This document shows, piece by piece, positions 1 through 9,175 of a stretch of 40,614 nucleotides of DNA (its first letter is position 1; each line of letters opens with the position of its first letter). The notes beneath the pieces were generated by a model, which searched no databases, was not told the DNA's origin, and saw only the letters and a program-made list of their open reading frames with translations. Source of the DNA: Salinibius halmophilus (GTDB lineage: Bacteria > Pseudomonadota > Gammaproteobacteria > Pseudomonadales > Natronospirillaceae); contig NZ_QPEP01000013.1 of NCBI RefSeq assembly GCF_003577475.1, positions 102,994-143,607 of the forward strand, in the 5' to 3' direction. The position numbers were made by a program, and so were the translations under genes.

Positions 1-2
1 TT

Positions 3-31
3 AAAGCCAGCTTGAAATAGCTGGCTTTTTT
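3..31 (+). terminator. Rho-independent terminator of an upstream gene
   Basis: A perfect 10-bp stem (AAAGCCAGCT with AGCTGGCTTT) closes a 6-nt loop and runs into a T tract. It presumably ends a plus-strand transcription unit that lies before the window. Confidence 0.75.
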
Positions 32-54
32 GGTTTCTGCGAAATAAAAAGTCT

Positions 55-213
55 GTAGGTTTTACAAACCGAAGGTTTGGGAAACAAATCACTGCGTCAC
101 ACCCGAGTGCTTTTATCGGGTGTCTAGCTTGTTGTTTCGAATGTGGTGATTAGATTCCCGCCTACGCGGGAATGACTGTTGCCCGGCGCGAAAACATGCG
201 CCGTACAACCTAC
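55..213 (+). repeat. R1 multi-hairpin dispersed repeat, copy 1
   Basis: The element is about 159 bp and is bounded by GTAGGTTTTAC (55-65) and GTACAACCTAC (203-213), which are inverted with one mismatch. Inside lie four hairpins in order: CAAACC-GAA-GGTTTG; ACACCCGA with TCGGGTGT; ATTCCCGC-CTAC-GCGGGAAT, which fits the dRS3 pattern ATTCCCN8GGGAAT; and GGCGC with GCGCC. The same arrangement returns in the same orientation at 40215-40389. It holds no credible gene; a 63-codon frame crosses it but has no ribosome site. It lies about 100 bp upstream of the tRNA promoter. Confidence 0.8.
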
Positions 214-313
214 GGTTGGTTTTCGAAACAATTACCAGCTGGCAAAAATTGTTTAAATTGTAAGCAAATGAAAATTTTATTTGTCTTATTAAGAAAATAT
301 GGCAAAAAAGGTG

Positions 314-341
314 TTGACGCTGGTTTGGGAATCCCTATAAT
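314..341 (+). promoter_or_regulatory. Sigma-70 promoter of the tRNA operon
   Basis: TTGACG (314-319) and a perfect TATAAT (336-341) are separated by 16 bp. An A/T-rich stretch (about 268-310) lies upstream and could act as an UP element. The bases just after the -10 box (GCGTCCCCG) are GC-rich, which is the discriminator type typical of stringently controlled stable-RNA promoters. The first tRNA starts about 32 nt after the expected start site. Confidence 0.8.
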
Positions 342-379
342 GCGTCCCCGTCAACGGCGATGACGTCGGCGAGATTGAT

Positions 380-456
<77 letters not shown>

Positions 457-467
457 ATGAAAACTGA

Positions 468-544
<77 letters not shown>

Positions 545-558
545 AGTTGACAAATGTG

Positions 559-634
559 GTGACCGTAGCTCAGTCGGTAGAGCTCTGGATTGTGGCTCCA
601 GCGGTCGTGGGTTCGATCCCCATCGGTCACCCCA
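559..634 (+). tRNA. tRNA-His (anticodon GTG)
   Basis: The acceptor GTGACCG pairs with CGGTCAC and the anticodon loop TTGTGGC gives GTG. The base before it (G558) can pair with the C631 discriminator, which matches the extra G-1 of tRNA-His. CCA is encoded at 632-634. Confidence 0.97.
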
Positions 635-664
635 AGTAGCACTTTAAATGCTGCAACAAGTTAT

Positions 665-749
665 GCGGATGTGGTGGAATTGGTAGACACGCTGGATTTA
701 GGTTCCAGTGCCGCGAGGCGTGAGAGTTCGAGTCTCTCCATCCGCACCA
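665..749 (+). tRNA. tRNA-Leu (anticodon TAG)
   Basis: This is an 85-nt class II tRNA with a long variable arm. The acceptor GCGGATG pairs with CATCCGC and the anticodon loop TTTAGGT gives TAG. CCA is encoded. It is the last gene of the tRNA operon, followed by a terminator 11 nt downstream. Confidence 0.97.
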
Positions 750-760
750 ATTTAAAGAAG

Positions 761-788
761 CCCGAAGGTTAACGCCTTCGGGTTTTTT
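761..788 (+). terminator. Rho-independent terminator of the tRNA operon
   Basis: A perfect 8-bp stem CCCGAAGG/CCTTCGGG with a 6-nt loop is followed by six T. Confidence 0.9.
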
Positions 789-1078
789 GCTTTTTAAGGA
801 TATTGCTCAATGGCCACTGTTAATGTGCCAATTGATGTCCATCAATAAAAATCACTCGTATTAATACAAATCCAACACTTCTTAACACGAATGAACAATA
901 CGCTGCGTTTTAGCGCTCATTGCTCGTCTACGCTAAACAATAACTGCTTTATTACCGGAAGTTAACAGTCCAGACCTAGTCGAGCCGCATGGGGACGGAA
1001 GCGGTATGCAAGCGAATAGCGGTGACGTATGTCGTGCAGTTAACTCGCCTAATGGTTGCTGCCCACAAGGAGTTCGCG

Positions 1079-3025
1079 ATGTTCTCTAAGATGAAGCTCG
1101 GTACACAACTCAGCCTCGGATACGGCGTAGTCGTCGTATTTCTATTAGTTATCTCAGTTGTTTCTTTTATTGGTCTTAGCTCAGCGATTGCAGGGTTTAA
1201 CGAATACCGAAATCTGGCGCGAGATGCCAACCTGTCTGGTCGAGTTCAGGCTAATATGTCTGAAGTCCGCATTGATGCCAAAAACTACATTTTAAATGGC
1301 ACGCAAGAAGCGAAGAATAACTTTGAGCAACGCTATGAACTTTTGAAAGAGTTAGTAGCGCAGGCAGACGAAGAAATTCAAAAGCCGGAACGGGCTGAAA
1401 AAGTTGATATCGTCGTCAATGAACTAGATAGCTATCGCACTGCTTTCGAGCGGGTTGTTGAGCTGCTCTCCGAAGAGGAGCAAATCGTAAATCAACAGAT
1501 ACTGACGGCAGGTGCTGCCATGATTGACAGTATTGAGCAAATCACTGATCGCACTTTTTCAGACAATAACACCAGAGCACTCTATTACGCTGGTAAGGTA
1601 CAAGCTTCTATGTTGGAAGCTCGACTGGCTGTTGCCAAGTTTTTAGAGTCCGCCGACCCAGCCCAGGTTCAGATTGCTCATCAAGAGCTGGATGATAATA
1701 CAGCAACTAACCTAGAGCGTTTAACTGCCGTAGTTGTCGATCGTGAAACCCGAGATCTAGTGCGCCAATTTGATACGGCGATGCAGAGCTATGCAACAGC
1801 TTTAGATCGGCTTGATGTGGTTATTTCTCAACGAGAGAATCTAATTGTTAATCAGCTAGACCGCATTGGGCCTGTAATTGCGCAAGCAACGGAAGATGTA
1901 AAACTATCCGTGCAAACCGATCAGGATACGCTGGGTCCGCAGGTTCGAGCCAATAACGAAGCAACCCAACAAATGATTATCTGGGTGTCTGTCGCCTCAG
2001 TTTTATTGGCAATTGTGTTATCGTTTTTCTTAGTGCGAATCGTTAAGCGTCCACTTGGTGGTGAACCGGCAGAGATGAAGGCTATTGCTGAGCGCCTAGC
2101 CGAGGGTGATTTGACGATGACGTTTACCAATCGGGATGCCGCGACCGGTCTCTACGCTGCCATCATATCTATGGTTGACCGGTTAACTCAGATTGTTTCT
2201 GAGGTAAATAGCGCCAGTGATGCACTCGCCTCGGCTTCAGAAGAGGTGTCAGCAACGGCTCAAAACCTTAGCCAAGGGGCAAGCGAGCAAGCGGCAAGTG
2301 TTGAAGAAACAACTGCCTCGGTTGAACAAATGTCGGCGTCAATTGCGCAGAATAATGAAAATGCCAAAGTCACCGACAGCATGTCGACAAAATCTGCGAT
2401 TGAAGCGAGAGAAGGCGGTGTGGCGGTAAATGATACCGTTGCTGCAATGAAATCCATCGCTGAGAAAATCAGTATCATCGATGACATTGCCTACCAAACC
2501 AATTTGCTGGCCTTGAATGCTGCTATCGAGGCTGCGAGGGCCGGAGAGCACGGTAAAGGCTTTGCCGTTGTGGCGGCTGAGGTGAGAAAGTTGGCTGAAC
2601 GCAGCCAGGTTGCGTCGCAAGAAATCGGCGAGGTGGCACAAAGCAGTGTCAGCTTGGCAGAAAAGGCGGGCAGTTTGTTAGATGAAATGGTGCCTTCGAT
2701 TGAAAAAACGTCCAGCTTGGTACAAGAAATCAGTGCTGCATCAGTGGAGCAAGCTACTGGGGCGAGCCAAATTAATACGGCGATGGAGCAACTTAATAGT
2801 ATTACCCAACAAAGCGCTTCGTCTGCAGAGGAGCTAGCGTCCACATCAGAAGAAATGAGCAGTCAGGCGCAGCAATTGCAGCAGCTAATGACGTTCTTTC
2901 AAATTAACGCTACAACTAGAAATGCAGTAAGGCCGTTGTCAGCAGCATCGACTAAGCCTAAGCCTGCGGTATCTAGCAATGATGATGACCATGATGAGGG
3001 TGCTCAATCCTACGTGAGATTCTAA
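1079..3025 (+). CDS. Methyl-accepting chemotaxis protein
   Basis: This is a 648-residue chemoreceptor of the inner membrane that would signal to CheW/CheA at the flagellar motor. TM1 is at about residues 10-33 and TM2 at about 299-321. Between them lie about 265 helical periplasmic residues, a size that fits a helical bimodular (HBM, McpS-type) sensor rather than a single four-helix bundle; that assignment is my inference. HAMP follows with the motif PLGGEP, then the cytoplasmic signalling domain with the conserved hairpin tip (about 465-507, including [19 protein letters not shown]). There is no C-terminal CheR-docking pentapeptide; the tail is acidic (DDDHDEG). I chose ATG 1079 because AAGGAG lies six bases before it; a longer frame from 989 has no such site. 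The 290 bp upstream show no promoter I trust. The ligand is unknown. Confidence 0.93.
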   Translation: MFSKMKLGTQLSLGYGVVVVFLLVISVVSFIGLSSAIAGFNEYRNLARDANLSGRVQANMSEVRIDAKNYILNGTQEAKNNFEQRYELLKELVAQADEEIQKPERAEKVDIVVNELDSYRTAFERVVELLSEEEQIVNQQILTAGAAMIDSIEQITDRTFSDNNTRALYYAGKVQASMLEARLAVAKFLESADPAQVQIAHQELDDNTATNLERLTAVVVDRETRDLVRQFDTAMQSYATALDRLDVVISQRENLIVNQLDRIGPVIAQATEDVKLSVQTDQDTLGPQVRANNEATQQMIIWVSVASVLLAIVLSFFLVRIVKRPLGGEPAEMKAIAERLAEGDLTMTFTNRDAATGLYAAIISMVDRLTQIVSEVNSASDALASASEEVSATAQNLSQGASEQAASVEETTASVEQMSASIAQNNENAKVTDSMSTKSAIEAREGGVAVNDTVAAMKSIAEKISIIDDIAYQTNLLALNAAIEAARAGEHGKGFAVVAAEVRKLAERSQVASQEIGEVAQSSVSLAEKAGSLLDEMVPSIEKTSSLVQEISAASVEQATGASQINTAMEQLNSITQQSASSAEELASTSEEMSSQAQQLQQLMTFFQINATTRNAVRPLSAASTKPKPAVSSNDDDHDEGAQSYVRF

Positions 3026-3055
3026 TGATGCAAGCCTTAACAAGGGGCTGGCATT

Positions 3056-3087
3056 AAAAAGCGCTGATTGAATATCAGCGCTTTTTT
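3056..3087. terminator. Bidirectional terminator between the chemoreceptor and flagellin-like genes
   Basis: A 13-bp perfect stem runs from AAAAAGCGCTGAT to ATCAGCGCTTTTT around a 5-nt loop. A and T tracts on the two sides let it end both convergent transcripts. Confidence 0.85.
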
Positions 3088-3108
3088 GTATCGTATTATT
3101 AATTGTGA

Positions 3109-3852
3109 TCAGGCTAGATTTAGTAACTGAAGTACTTTTCCTTGGTCTTGGTTCGCTTGTGCTTGCATCGCGATATCTATTTGATCACGCACATTATTTG
3201 CCGTTAGCTCACTGATTTCTTTGGCAAGATCTGCGTCTTCTATCCGTGATCTGGCTTGCTGGGCATCTAGGCTTGATTGACTTAGGCGCTCTACCGTGGC
3301 GTCTAGCCTGTTTTGGGCAGCGCCGAAGTTGACGGCTTGCTCTGTTACCGTGCTAATTGCAGCATCTATATCGTCGAGACTGTTCAGGTTATTGCTCAAA
3401 TCACTTAAATCGGGCAATGCAACAGCTAACGTTTGGCCAGCTTGGTCGCCAACCTGTAAGTCGAGTGATTTTGATTCGCTGAACAACGACTGTCCGTTAA
3501 ACGAAGCACTCTTTAATGATTCATTAATGCCCGACAGTAGTTGCTGCTTTTCTTTTTCAAGCAGTGCTTTGTCTGACTCGCTGTATATGCCATTACCAGA
3601 CTGCATAGTTAGTTCGCGCAATCGTTGCAGCCCATCAGTCACAGACGATAATGTGCCGCTGGCGGTTTGCAGAAGTGAAGCGCCATCACCAGCATTTTTA
3701 ATCGCTTGTGTTTTGCCATTCACGGCAGCGTCGATACGAGTGCTGATGGCACTTCCAGCGGCGTCGTCCTTGGCGCTGTTGATCTGTTTGCCACTGCTAA
3801 TTCTTTGCTGCGTTTGCTGAACTGCCATGTTGGCATCTAATGAAATCGCCAT
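3109..3852 (-). CDS. Short flagellin-like protein with a trimmed N-terminus
   Basis: The protein has 247 residues. It has both conserved flagellin ends: near the N-terminus RISSGKQINSAKDDAAG (residues about 17-33), and at the C-terminus SRIEDADLAKE with NQDQGKVLQLLNL. Flagellins normally have roughly 40 residues before the INSAKDDAAG block; here there are about 23. A stop codon ten codons upstream rules out a longer start, so part of the D0 helix is missing. The variable middle is also very short. GAGGAG precedes the ATG. It stands alone, with no flagellar assembly genes or chaperone nearby, and converges on a chemoreceptor gene. It may be a minor filament or hook-junction subunit, a secreted flagellin-like protein or a decaying duplicate. 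I see no clear sigma-28 promoter. Confidence 0.85.
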   Translation of the reverse strand: MAISLDANMAVQQTQQRISSGKQINSAKDDAAGSAISTRIDAAVNGKTQAIKNAGDGASLLQTASGTLSSVTDGLQRLRELTMQSGNGIYSESDKALLEKEKQQLLSGINESLKSASFNGQSLFSESKSLDLQVGDQAGQTLAVALPDLSDLSNNLNSLDDIDAAISTVTEQAVNFGAAQNRLDATVERLSQSSLDAQQARSRIEDADLAKEISELTANNVRDQIDIAMQAQANQDQGKVLQLLNLA

Positions 3853-3982
3853 AGCTGCTCCTCGACAACTGGTTATGGCTTATATTTTAGCGTTATACTG
3901 CCCTGAGTGGTTAAAAAGTAGACAAATCGATTCAGTTGCTTACATATTGTTGCAACAGCGAGTCGTTAGTAAGAGGAAAAAC

Positions 3983-4546
3983 ATGACTGATAACAAGGTA
4001 AAAAAGGACTTTACACTATTAGTGGCGCTCGCATTGGTAATGTTTGCCTTGCAATTGATCAACTTCATCACAAGCGGCTGGGTATCTGGTTTTGGTATCG
4101 TGCCACGCCAGCTCGATGCGCTATTGTATATTCCCATTGCACCATTTATTCACCATAATTGGTCGCACTTTTTTGCCAATATTATTCCGTTTTTACTATT
4201 AAGCTGGTTAATACTTCGGCAAGGCGTTCGAGCCTATTTGTTCGTTACACTCTTAGTTACTATGGTTGCAGGACTAGCGGTATGGCTGTTTGCCAGCCTT
4301 GGATATCACGCAGGGGCCAGTATTTTAGTGTTTGGTTACTGGGGGTATTTAATTAGTATTGCAGTGTTTCGTCGCCGGTTGACGGATGTTGTCATCGCTA
4401 TCCTTGTGTTAGCAATTTACGGTGGGCTGTTTTGGTCGCTCTTTCGTTTATTGCCCAATGTCAGTTGGTCGAGCCACTTTTTTGGGTTATTGGCTGGTGT
4501 GTTGGCTGCCTGGTTGCGCCGAAATATAAAGGAATCAAATATTTGA
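3983..4546 (+). CDS. Rhomboid-family intramembrane serine protease
   Basis: This 187-residue membrane protein has about six hydrophobic segments. The rhomboid catalytic features are all visible: the TM2 motif with H62 and N66 (HHNWSHFFAN), the nucleophile Ser113 in GAS, and His165 in HFFGLLAGVLAAW. It should therefore be an active protease that cuts transmembrane helices. Its substrate cannot be read from the context. Start ATG 3983 has AAGAGGA just upstream; a frame opening at 3827 would overlap the flagellin-like gene and lacks a site. It is divergent from that gene and followed by about 110 bp of spacer. Confidence 0.88.
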   Translation: MTDNKVKKDFTLLVALALVMFALQLINFITSGWVSGFGIVPRQLDALLYIPIAPFIHHNWSHFFANIIPFLLLSWLILRQGVRAYLFVTLLVTMVAGLAVWLFASLGYHAGASILVFGYWGYLISIAVFRRRLTDVVIAILVLAIYGGLFWSLFRLLPNVSWSSHFFGLLAGVLAAWLRRNIKESNI

Positions 4547-4655
4547 CAGTTATTTAGCCATTTTATTGGCTGCTTTTCGCACAAAAAAAGTACAAAACAT
4601 GCCATAGAAGGGTGTTAAACTTATCACCTAATACCAATCTTATGGAGTGGGCGTG

Positions 4656-6155
4656 ATGCTGCGCAAGGCCGTGCGACTAAACTTAATGCTGTCACTTCTG
4701 CCAGTAGTGCTTTTGGTGGGGTGTAGTCAGCCTAATCATAGTCCTAAGCAAGACGATTCTCAGGTGGCTACAAAGCCTTCTCAGGCGCTCGTAACTCGGG
4801 TTCCAACTACTATTACTTCTGCTGTTACGCCAATCAGCCCTACTAGCCAGGCAACGATTCAGGTTTCTACGCAGCCTACGACGCAACCCACTTCACAGGC
4901 GACAGTCACTCAGGTTGTCGTGACAAACACGCTAGCCACGGTAACCAACTTGGTTACGCCATTGCCAGTCACTGTTCTGCCTTCGCCATCAGTGACAGTG
5001 CCAATTGCATCGCCAACTGTGTCTGTCACCACTACGGCTCACGTTACTGCACCTGTCACAGCTACGGTAACGTCATTGCCAACTGGTGCTGTAATACCAA
5101 GTACTACACCAAGCAATACGCCAGTACTGACCCCAACACCAGTCACAACAGAAACCGTTGTTGTGGTCACCGAAGATGTGCAGCCAACTTCGTTCCCATC
5201 AACTACATTGGATGAGGTGGTGCCGACACCGATCGCCAATCAACATTTATTGGATGTTTATGGTATTCAGCTAGATGCCTTTGGTCGTATTGCTAGTGGT
5301 TATAAGATGATATATAGCGATATGCGTGATACGCCTGTCGCCTGTGTAGCAGAAAACGATCAACTTGTTGATGCTTGCCAACCAATTCAGGTGGCGCAGG
5401 TATTGGCAACGCCTCAGCCTCGCTTGTCCTTGGTAAATGATCAGCCTGGTTATATTTCTTACGATGAGAGGGAAATGGCATATAGTCGTTTGCCTAATGG
5501 TTGGCGGGTACAAAACCGCTTCGAGCTAGGCAATGCGTTGCAAAGTGTTGAGCAAACCGACGTGAGTATTACTGACAGCGCCATTTTTACGCTCGAGGGC
5601 ATTGAAATCTTCGGTGGAGTTTTTTGTGGGCTAATATCCTGCCCGGAGCAATCGCTTGCTAACGGCACGCTTTTTAGTGAGCAAGCGCGGATGGCCATTT
5701 ACCGAACACAGTCAGCCCTGCCAAGGTCTAACCCAACACTTAAGTTAAAGGTGCTCATTGAATGCACGGATAGTCCTTGTGATAAACGTCGTGTCGATCA
5801 ATATCCAGTCGATGAGCATCCACTTGTTTGCCAAGGTGAAGCGTGCAAAATTAACCTAAGTACAGGCGAAGTATTGGCAGAGGACAGCACCTCTCTTGGG
5901 TTTGTAAGCGTTATGCCGTTTAGTGCTGGCAATCTTGTTGGCTATGAGTTTGCCGCGAATGAGTTCTTCGAAGCGCATTATCTCGTTCGTGTTCGCGGTA
6001 CAGGCAAGCAAACGAACACTGCAACGGGTGAAATTAAGCATTTGTTATTAGCCAACTGGTTTGAATTTTCACGCGTATCAGCGAGCAAAAACGGTTGGGC
6101 GATTATGTTTAACCAGGCAGCGAAAGAGGAAATGGTGGACGTGCTAGCACAATAG
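4656..6155 (+). CDS. Thr/Pro/Val-rich lipoprotein of unknown function
   Basis: I do not recognise this 499-residue protein. The signal peptide ends in a lipobox (LLVGC) with Cys23 as the predicted lipidated residue. Residues about 30-195 form a low-complexity linker built almost only from Thr, Pro, Val, Ser and Ala, like a surface stalk. The C-terminal 300 residues look globular and hold eight cysteines in four pairs: one spaced C-x10-C and three spaced C-x4-C (CGLISC, CTDSPC, CQGEAC), suggesting disulfides in an oxidising compartment. GGAG lies 8 nt before ATG 4656. A surface-anchored adhesin or envelope protein is possible, but the sequence does not decide this. Confidence 0.75.
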   Translation: MLRKAVRLNLMLSLLPVVLLVGCSQPNHSPKQDDSQVATKPSQALVTRVPTTITSAVTPISPTSQATIQVSTQPTTQPTSQATVTQVVVTNTLATVTNLVTPLPVTVLPSPSVTVPIASPTVSVTTTAHVTAPVTATVTSLPTGAVIPSTTPSNTPVLTPTPVTTETVVVVTEDVQPTSFPSTTLDEVVPTPIANQHLLDVYGIQLDAFGRIASGYKMIYSDMRDTPVACVAENDQLVDACQPIQVAQVLATPQPRLSLVNDQPGYISYDEREMAYSRLPNGWRVQNRFELGNALQSVEQTDVSITDSAIFTLEGIEIFGGVFCGLISCPEQSLANGTLFSEQARMAIYRTQSALPRSNPTLKLKVLIECTDSPCDKRRVDQYPVDEHPLVCQGEACKINLSTGEVLAEDSTSLGFVSVMPFSAGNLVGYEFAANEFFEAHYLVRVRGTGKQTNTATGEIKHLLLANWFEFSRVSASKNGWAIMFNQAAKEEMVDVLAQ

Positions 6156-6170
6156 CCATCACCTACTAAC

Positions 6171-6211
6171 GCCTTGCTTCATGGCGCCTTACCCACAGAG
6201 CGAAGCAAGGC
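6171..6211 (+). terminator. Inverted repeat, possible terminator
   Basis: GCCTTGCTTC and GAAGCAAGGC pair perfectly over 10 bp around a 21-nt loop, 16 bp after the lipoprotein stop. No T tract follows, so intrinsic termination is uncertain. Confidence 0.35.
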
Positions 6212-6281
6212 ATTGGTTATTTACCCTATCTTGCAATTCTTTTACCATCTGGCGCCCATTCATATTTTTTAAGGCCTGCTC

Positions 6282-7994
6282 TTGAGACATCCTGCTATTG
6301 TTCGCCGCCAAGTTGATCAGCTAAATCCACACATGGTTGCGCAGCATGGCGAGGTAATTGCCCGCTTGCTGGCTGCTCGAGGCGTGAATACCCCGCAAGA
6401 TGGTGATCTATCGCTGCAGTCGCTAGCGCATTTCCAATCATTAAAAGGCATTGATGCAGGCGCGGAACTACTGCAACAAGCCTTGCTCGAGCAATGGTCT
6501 GTGCTCATCGTAGGTGATTTTGATGTGGATGGTGCAACCAGTACAGCGCTGGCAGTGCAGGGCTTAAAGGCATTTGGCTTTCAGCAAGTAGACTACCTGG
6601 TACCTAATCGCTTTTCCTATGGTTATGGGCTTACACCTGGGCTGGTGGGTGAGGCTGCCAAGCTAAACCCCAACTTAATCATCACGGTTGATAATGGCAT
6701 TGCCGCCGTCGATGGGGTGCAGGCAGCTCAGGCGCTGGGTATTAAGGTGCTAGTCACCGACCATCACTTGCCTGGTGACCAGTTGCCAGAAGCGCAGGCC
6801 ATTGTTAATCCTAACCAGCCAGGCTGCCAGTTTCCGTCTAAGGCTGCTTGTGGCTGTGCGGTGATGTTCTACCTGCTATCTGCTTTCAGAGCTAGGTTAA
6901 AGGCAGCCAATGATCCTCGCTGGCAGGTCAATATGGGGCAGTTTCTCGATTTATTGGCGTTGGCAACGGTAGCGGATGTGGTGCCACTTGATCACAATAA
7001 TCGAATAATGGTAGCCGCTGGCATTCAACGTATTCGCAAAGGTCAAGCTCGCCCTGGGATTATGGCGCTCATCGAAGTGGCAGGGCGTCAATACCAGCGT
7101 ATAGAAGCGGCTGATTTTGGTTTTGCCCTTGGCCCTAGAATCAATGCAGCCGGTCGCTTAGATGATATGTCGATTGGCATTGAATGCTTATTAACAGAGA
7201 ACGCAGCCACAGCCCGTGAGCTTGCCACCCTATTAGACAGTTTCAACCGTGACCGGCGCAGCATTGAGCAGTCCATGCATGATGACGCCCTGCAAGCACT
7301 GCAAGCGATTAAACTGGATGAGCAGCCAACTGGGGTGGTGCTGTTTGAGCCAAGTTGGCATCAGGGGGTAGTGGGTATACTCGCTTCTCGCATTAAGGAG
7401 CGCCTGCATCGACCGGTGATTGCCTTTGCCATGAATGATGAGCAAACCGAACTAAAAGGTTCTGGCCGCTCGATACCCGGCCTGCACTTGCGCGATATGC
7501 TGGACCTACTAGACAAGCGATATCCCAACCTGATTAGCAAGTTTGGTGGTCATGCCATGGCGGCCGGTTTGACGATCGCAGCGGACAATATTCAAGCATT
7601 TCGCCAAGCCTTCAACCATGTCATTGAAACGCAAATTGATGCCAACCTGCTTAACCCTGAATTATTGACCGATGGCTCACTACCGGCGTCGTTGCGCACC
7701 ATAGAGTTTTGTTATCAATTAAAAACCTTTGGCCCTTATGGACAAAAGTTTCCGGAGCCATGCTTTGATGATTATTTCACTATTATTCAGCAGCGCATTG
7801 TGGGTGAAAAGCACCTAAAACTCCTGCTACAAGACGAAGCCGGTCAAACCATCGACGCCATCGCGTTTAATGTCGACCTAGATATTTGGCCAAACCAAGC
7901 GCGCCAAGCGCATGTTGTTTATCAGTTAGACGCCAATCATTTTCGCGGCAATACCAGCCTGCAATTAATGGTGCAATATATTGAGCCTAAATAG
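6282..7994 (+). CDS. recJ: Single-stranded-DNA-specific exonuclease RecJ
   Basis: RecJ degrades single-stranded DNA 5' to 3' in recombination and mismatch repair. The 570-residue length is normal. The DHH phosphoesterase motifs are present: GDFDVDG at about 77-83, DNGIA, and TDHH with D160-H161-H162. The DHHA1 part has GRINAAGRLDD, GSGRSIPGLHLRDML and KFGGHAMAAGL, and a C-terminal OB-like region follows. The start is an inferred TTG at 6282, seven bases after AAGG. No ATG or GTG fits the family's N-terminus, since the next ATG would remove about 17 conserved-length residues. It precedes prfB and lysS, the order seen in many gammaproteobacteria, but a 70-bp gap separates it from prfB. Confidence 0.95.
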   Translation: MRHPAIVRRQVDQLNPHMVAQHGEVIARLLAARGVNTPQDGDLSLQSLAHFQSLKGIDAGAELLQQALLEQWSVLIVGDFDVDGATSTALAVQGLKAFGFQQVDYLVPNRFSYGYGLTPGLVGEAAKLNPNLIITVDNGIAAVDGVQAAQALGIKVLVTDHHLPGDQLPEAQAIVNPNQPGCQFPSKAACGCAVMFYLLSAFRARLKAANDPRWQVNMGQFLDLLALATVADVVPLDHNNRIMVAAGIQRIRKGQARPGIMALIEVAGRQYQRIEAADFGFALGPRINAAGRLDDMSIGIECLLTENAATARELATLLDSFNRDRRSIEQSMHDDALQALQAIKLDEQPTGVVLFEPSWHQGVVGILASRIKERLHRPVIAFAMNDEQTELKGSGRSIPGLHLRDMLDLLDKRYPNLISKFGGHAMAAGLTIAADNIQAFRQAFNHVIETQIDANLLNPELLTDGSLPASLRTIEFCYQLKTFGPYGQKFPEPCFDDYFTIIQQRIVGEKHLKLLLQDEAGQTIDAIAFNVDLDIWPNQARQAHVVYQLDANHFRGNTSLQLMVQYIEPK

Positions 7995-8064
7995 TGCTAG
8001 CTTTATAGAGCTAAGCCATCGTTTAGGCTACAATACGCGCCCCATTTATTTGCTGGAGTTAATT

Positions 8065-9160
8065 GTGGAAGTTAATCCAATTCGCGAGGCGCTAAAAGAC
8101 CTTCAAACCCGCACCAACGTGCTTAGGGGGTATCTTTGACTACGACAATCGCAAAGAACGATTAGTTGAAGTTGAAATGGAGCTAGCTGAGCCATCCGTT
8201 TGGGACGATCCTGAGCGGGCGCAAAAGCTAGGTCAAGAGCGTTCAAGTTTAGAACGAGTGGTGAAAACCATTGATGATCTAAACGCAGGCATCGAAGACT
8301 CAAGCGACTTATTAGACATGTCGGTTGAGGAAAATGATGAAGATGCCGTGGCAGATATTTTAGCGGAAGTTGAAACCATGCAAGCCAAGCTTGCAGATTT
8401 GGAATTCCGCCGCATGTTTGCTGGCGAAATGGATGAGAACAATGCTTATCTAGATATCCAAGCAGGTTCTGGCGGAACCGAAGCGCAAGACTGGGCCGAA
8501 ATGCTGCTGCGCATGTACTCGCGCTGGGCCGAAGATAAAGACTTTAAAGTTGACGTGTTGGAAAAGTCTGACGGTGAAGTCGCCGGGATTAAAAGTGTAA
8601 CCCTGCACATCCAAGGTGAATATGCATTTGGTTGGTTGCGCACCGAAACAGGCGTGCACCGCTTGGTTCGCAAATCACCATTCGACTCAGGCGGTCGTCG
8701 TCATACATCATTTTCATCGGTGTTTGTTTCGCCTGAAGTTGACGACAATGTTGATATTGATATCAACCCTGCAGATTTGCGCATTGATGTATATCGCGCG
8801 AGTGGTGCCGGTGGTCAGCACGTAAACAGAACTGAATCCGCCGTGCGCATCACCCACTTGCCAACCAATGTTGTGGTGCAGTGTCAGAATGACCGCTCGC
8901 AGCATAAAAACAAAGATACCGCCATGAAGCAGCTAAAAGCCAAGCTTTATGAGCTAGAAATGAAAAAGCGTAATGAAGCGGCACAAGCGCAAGAAGACTC
9001 TAAGTCAGATATTGGCTGGGGCAGTCAAATCCGCTCATACGTTTTAGACGATGCCCGTATTAAAGATTTACGCACTGGCGTTGAAAATCGCAATACCCAA
9101 CAAGTACTCGATGGCGCTCTCGACCCATTTATCGAAGCGTCACTTAAGCAAGGCCTATAA
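8065..9160 (+). CDS. prfB: Peptide chain release factor 2, made by +1 frameshifting
   Basis: RF2 releases peptides at UGA and UAA codons. The gene is in two frames: 24 codons from GTG 8065 reach an in-frame TGA at 8137-8139, and reading resumes one base later at GAC 8138, giving 364 residues in all. The start GTG has GGAG about 8 nt upstream. The stop-recognition loop SPF and the catalytic GGQ (residues 249-251) are both intact, so the gene is functional and not broken. The N-terminus ([13 protein letters not shown]) matches the RF2 family. lysS follows after 15 bp, as in Escherichia coli. Confidence 0.96.
8122..8140 (+). promoter_or_regulatory. prfB: Programmed +1 frameshift signal of prfB
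   Basis: The site reads CTT AGG GGG TAT CTT TGA C. The internal Shine-Dalgarno-like AGGGGG, the slippery CTT and the poor stop context TGAC are the classic parts. When RF2 is scarce the ribosome pauses at TGA and slips by one base, so RF2 regulates its own synthesis. Confidence 0.97.
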
Positions 9161-9175
9161 CAACAGGAGCTAACT

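Noticed and set aside
172-363. 63-codon open frame next to the tRNA operon
   Set aside because: It crosses R1 copy 1 and the tRNA promoter, has no ribosome site and no recognisable protein.
8065-9160. prfB as a frameshifted pseudogene
   Set aside because: The break is at the canonical programmed site and all functional motifs are intact.
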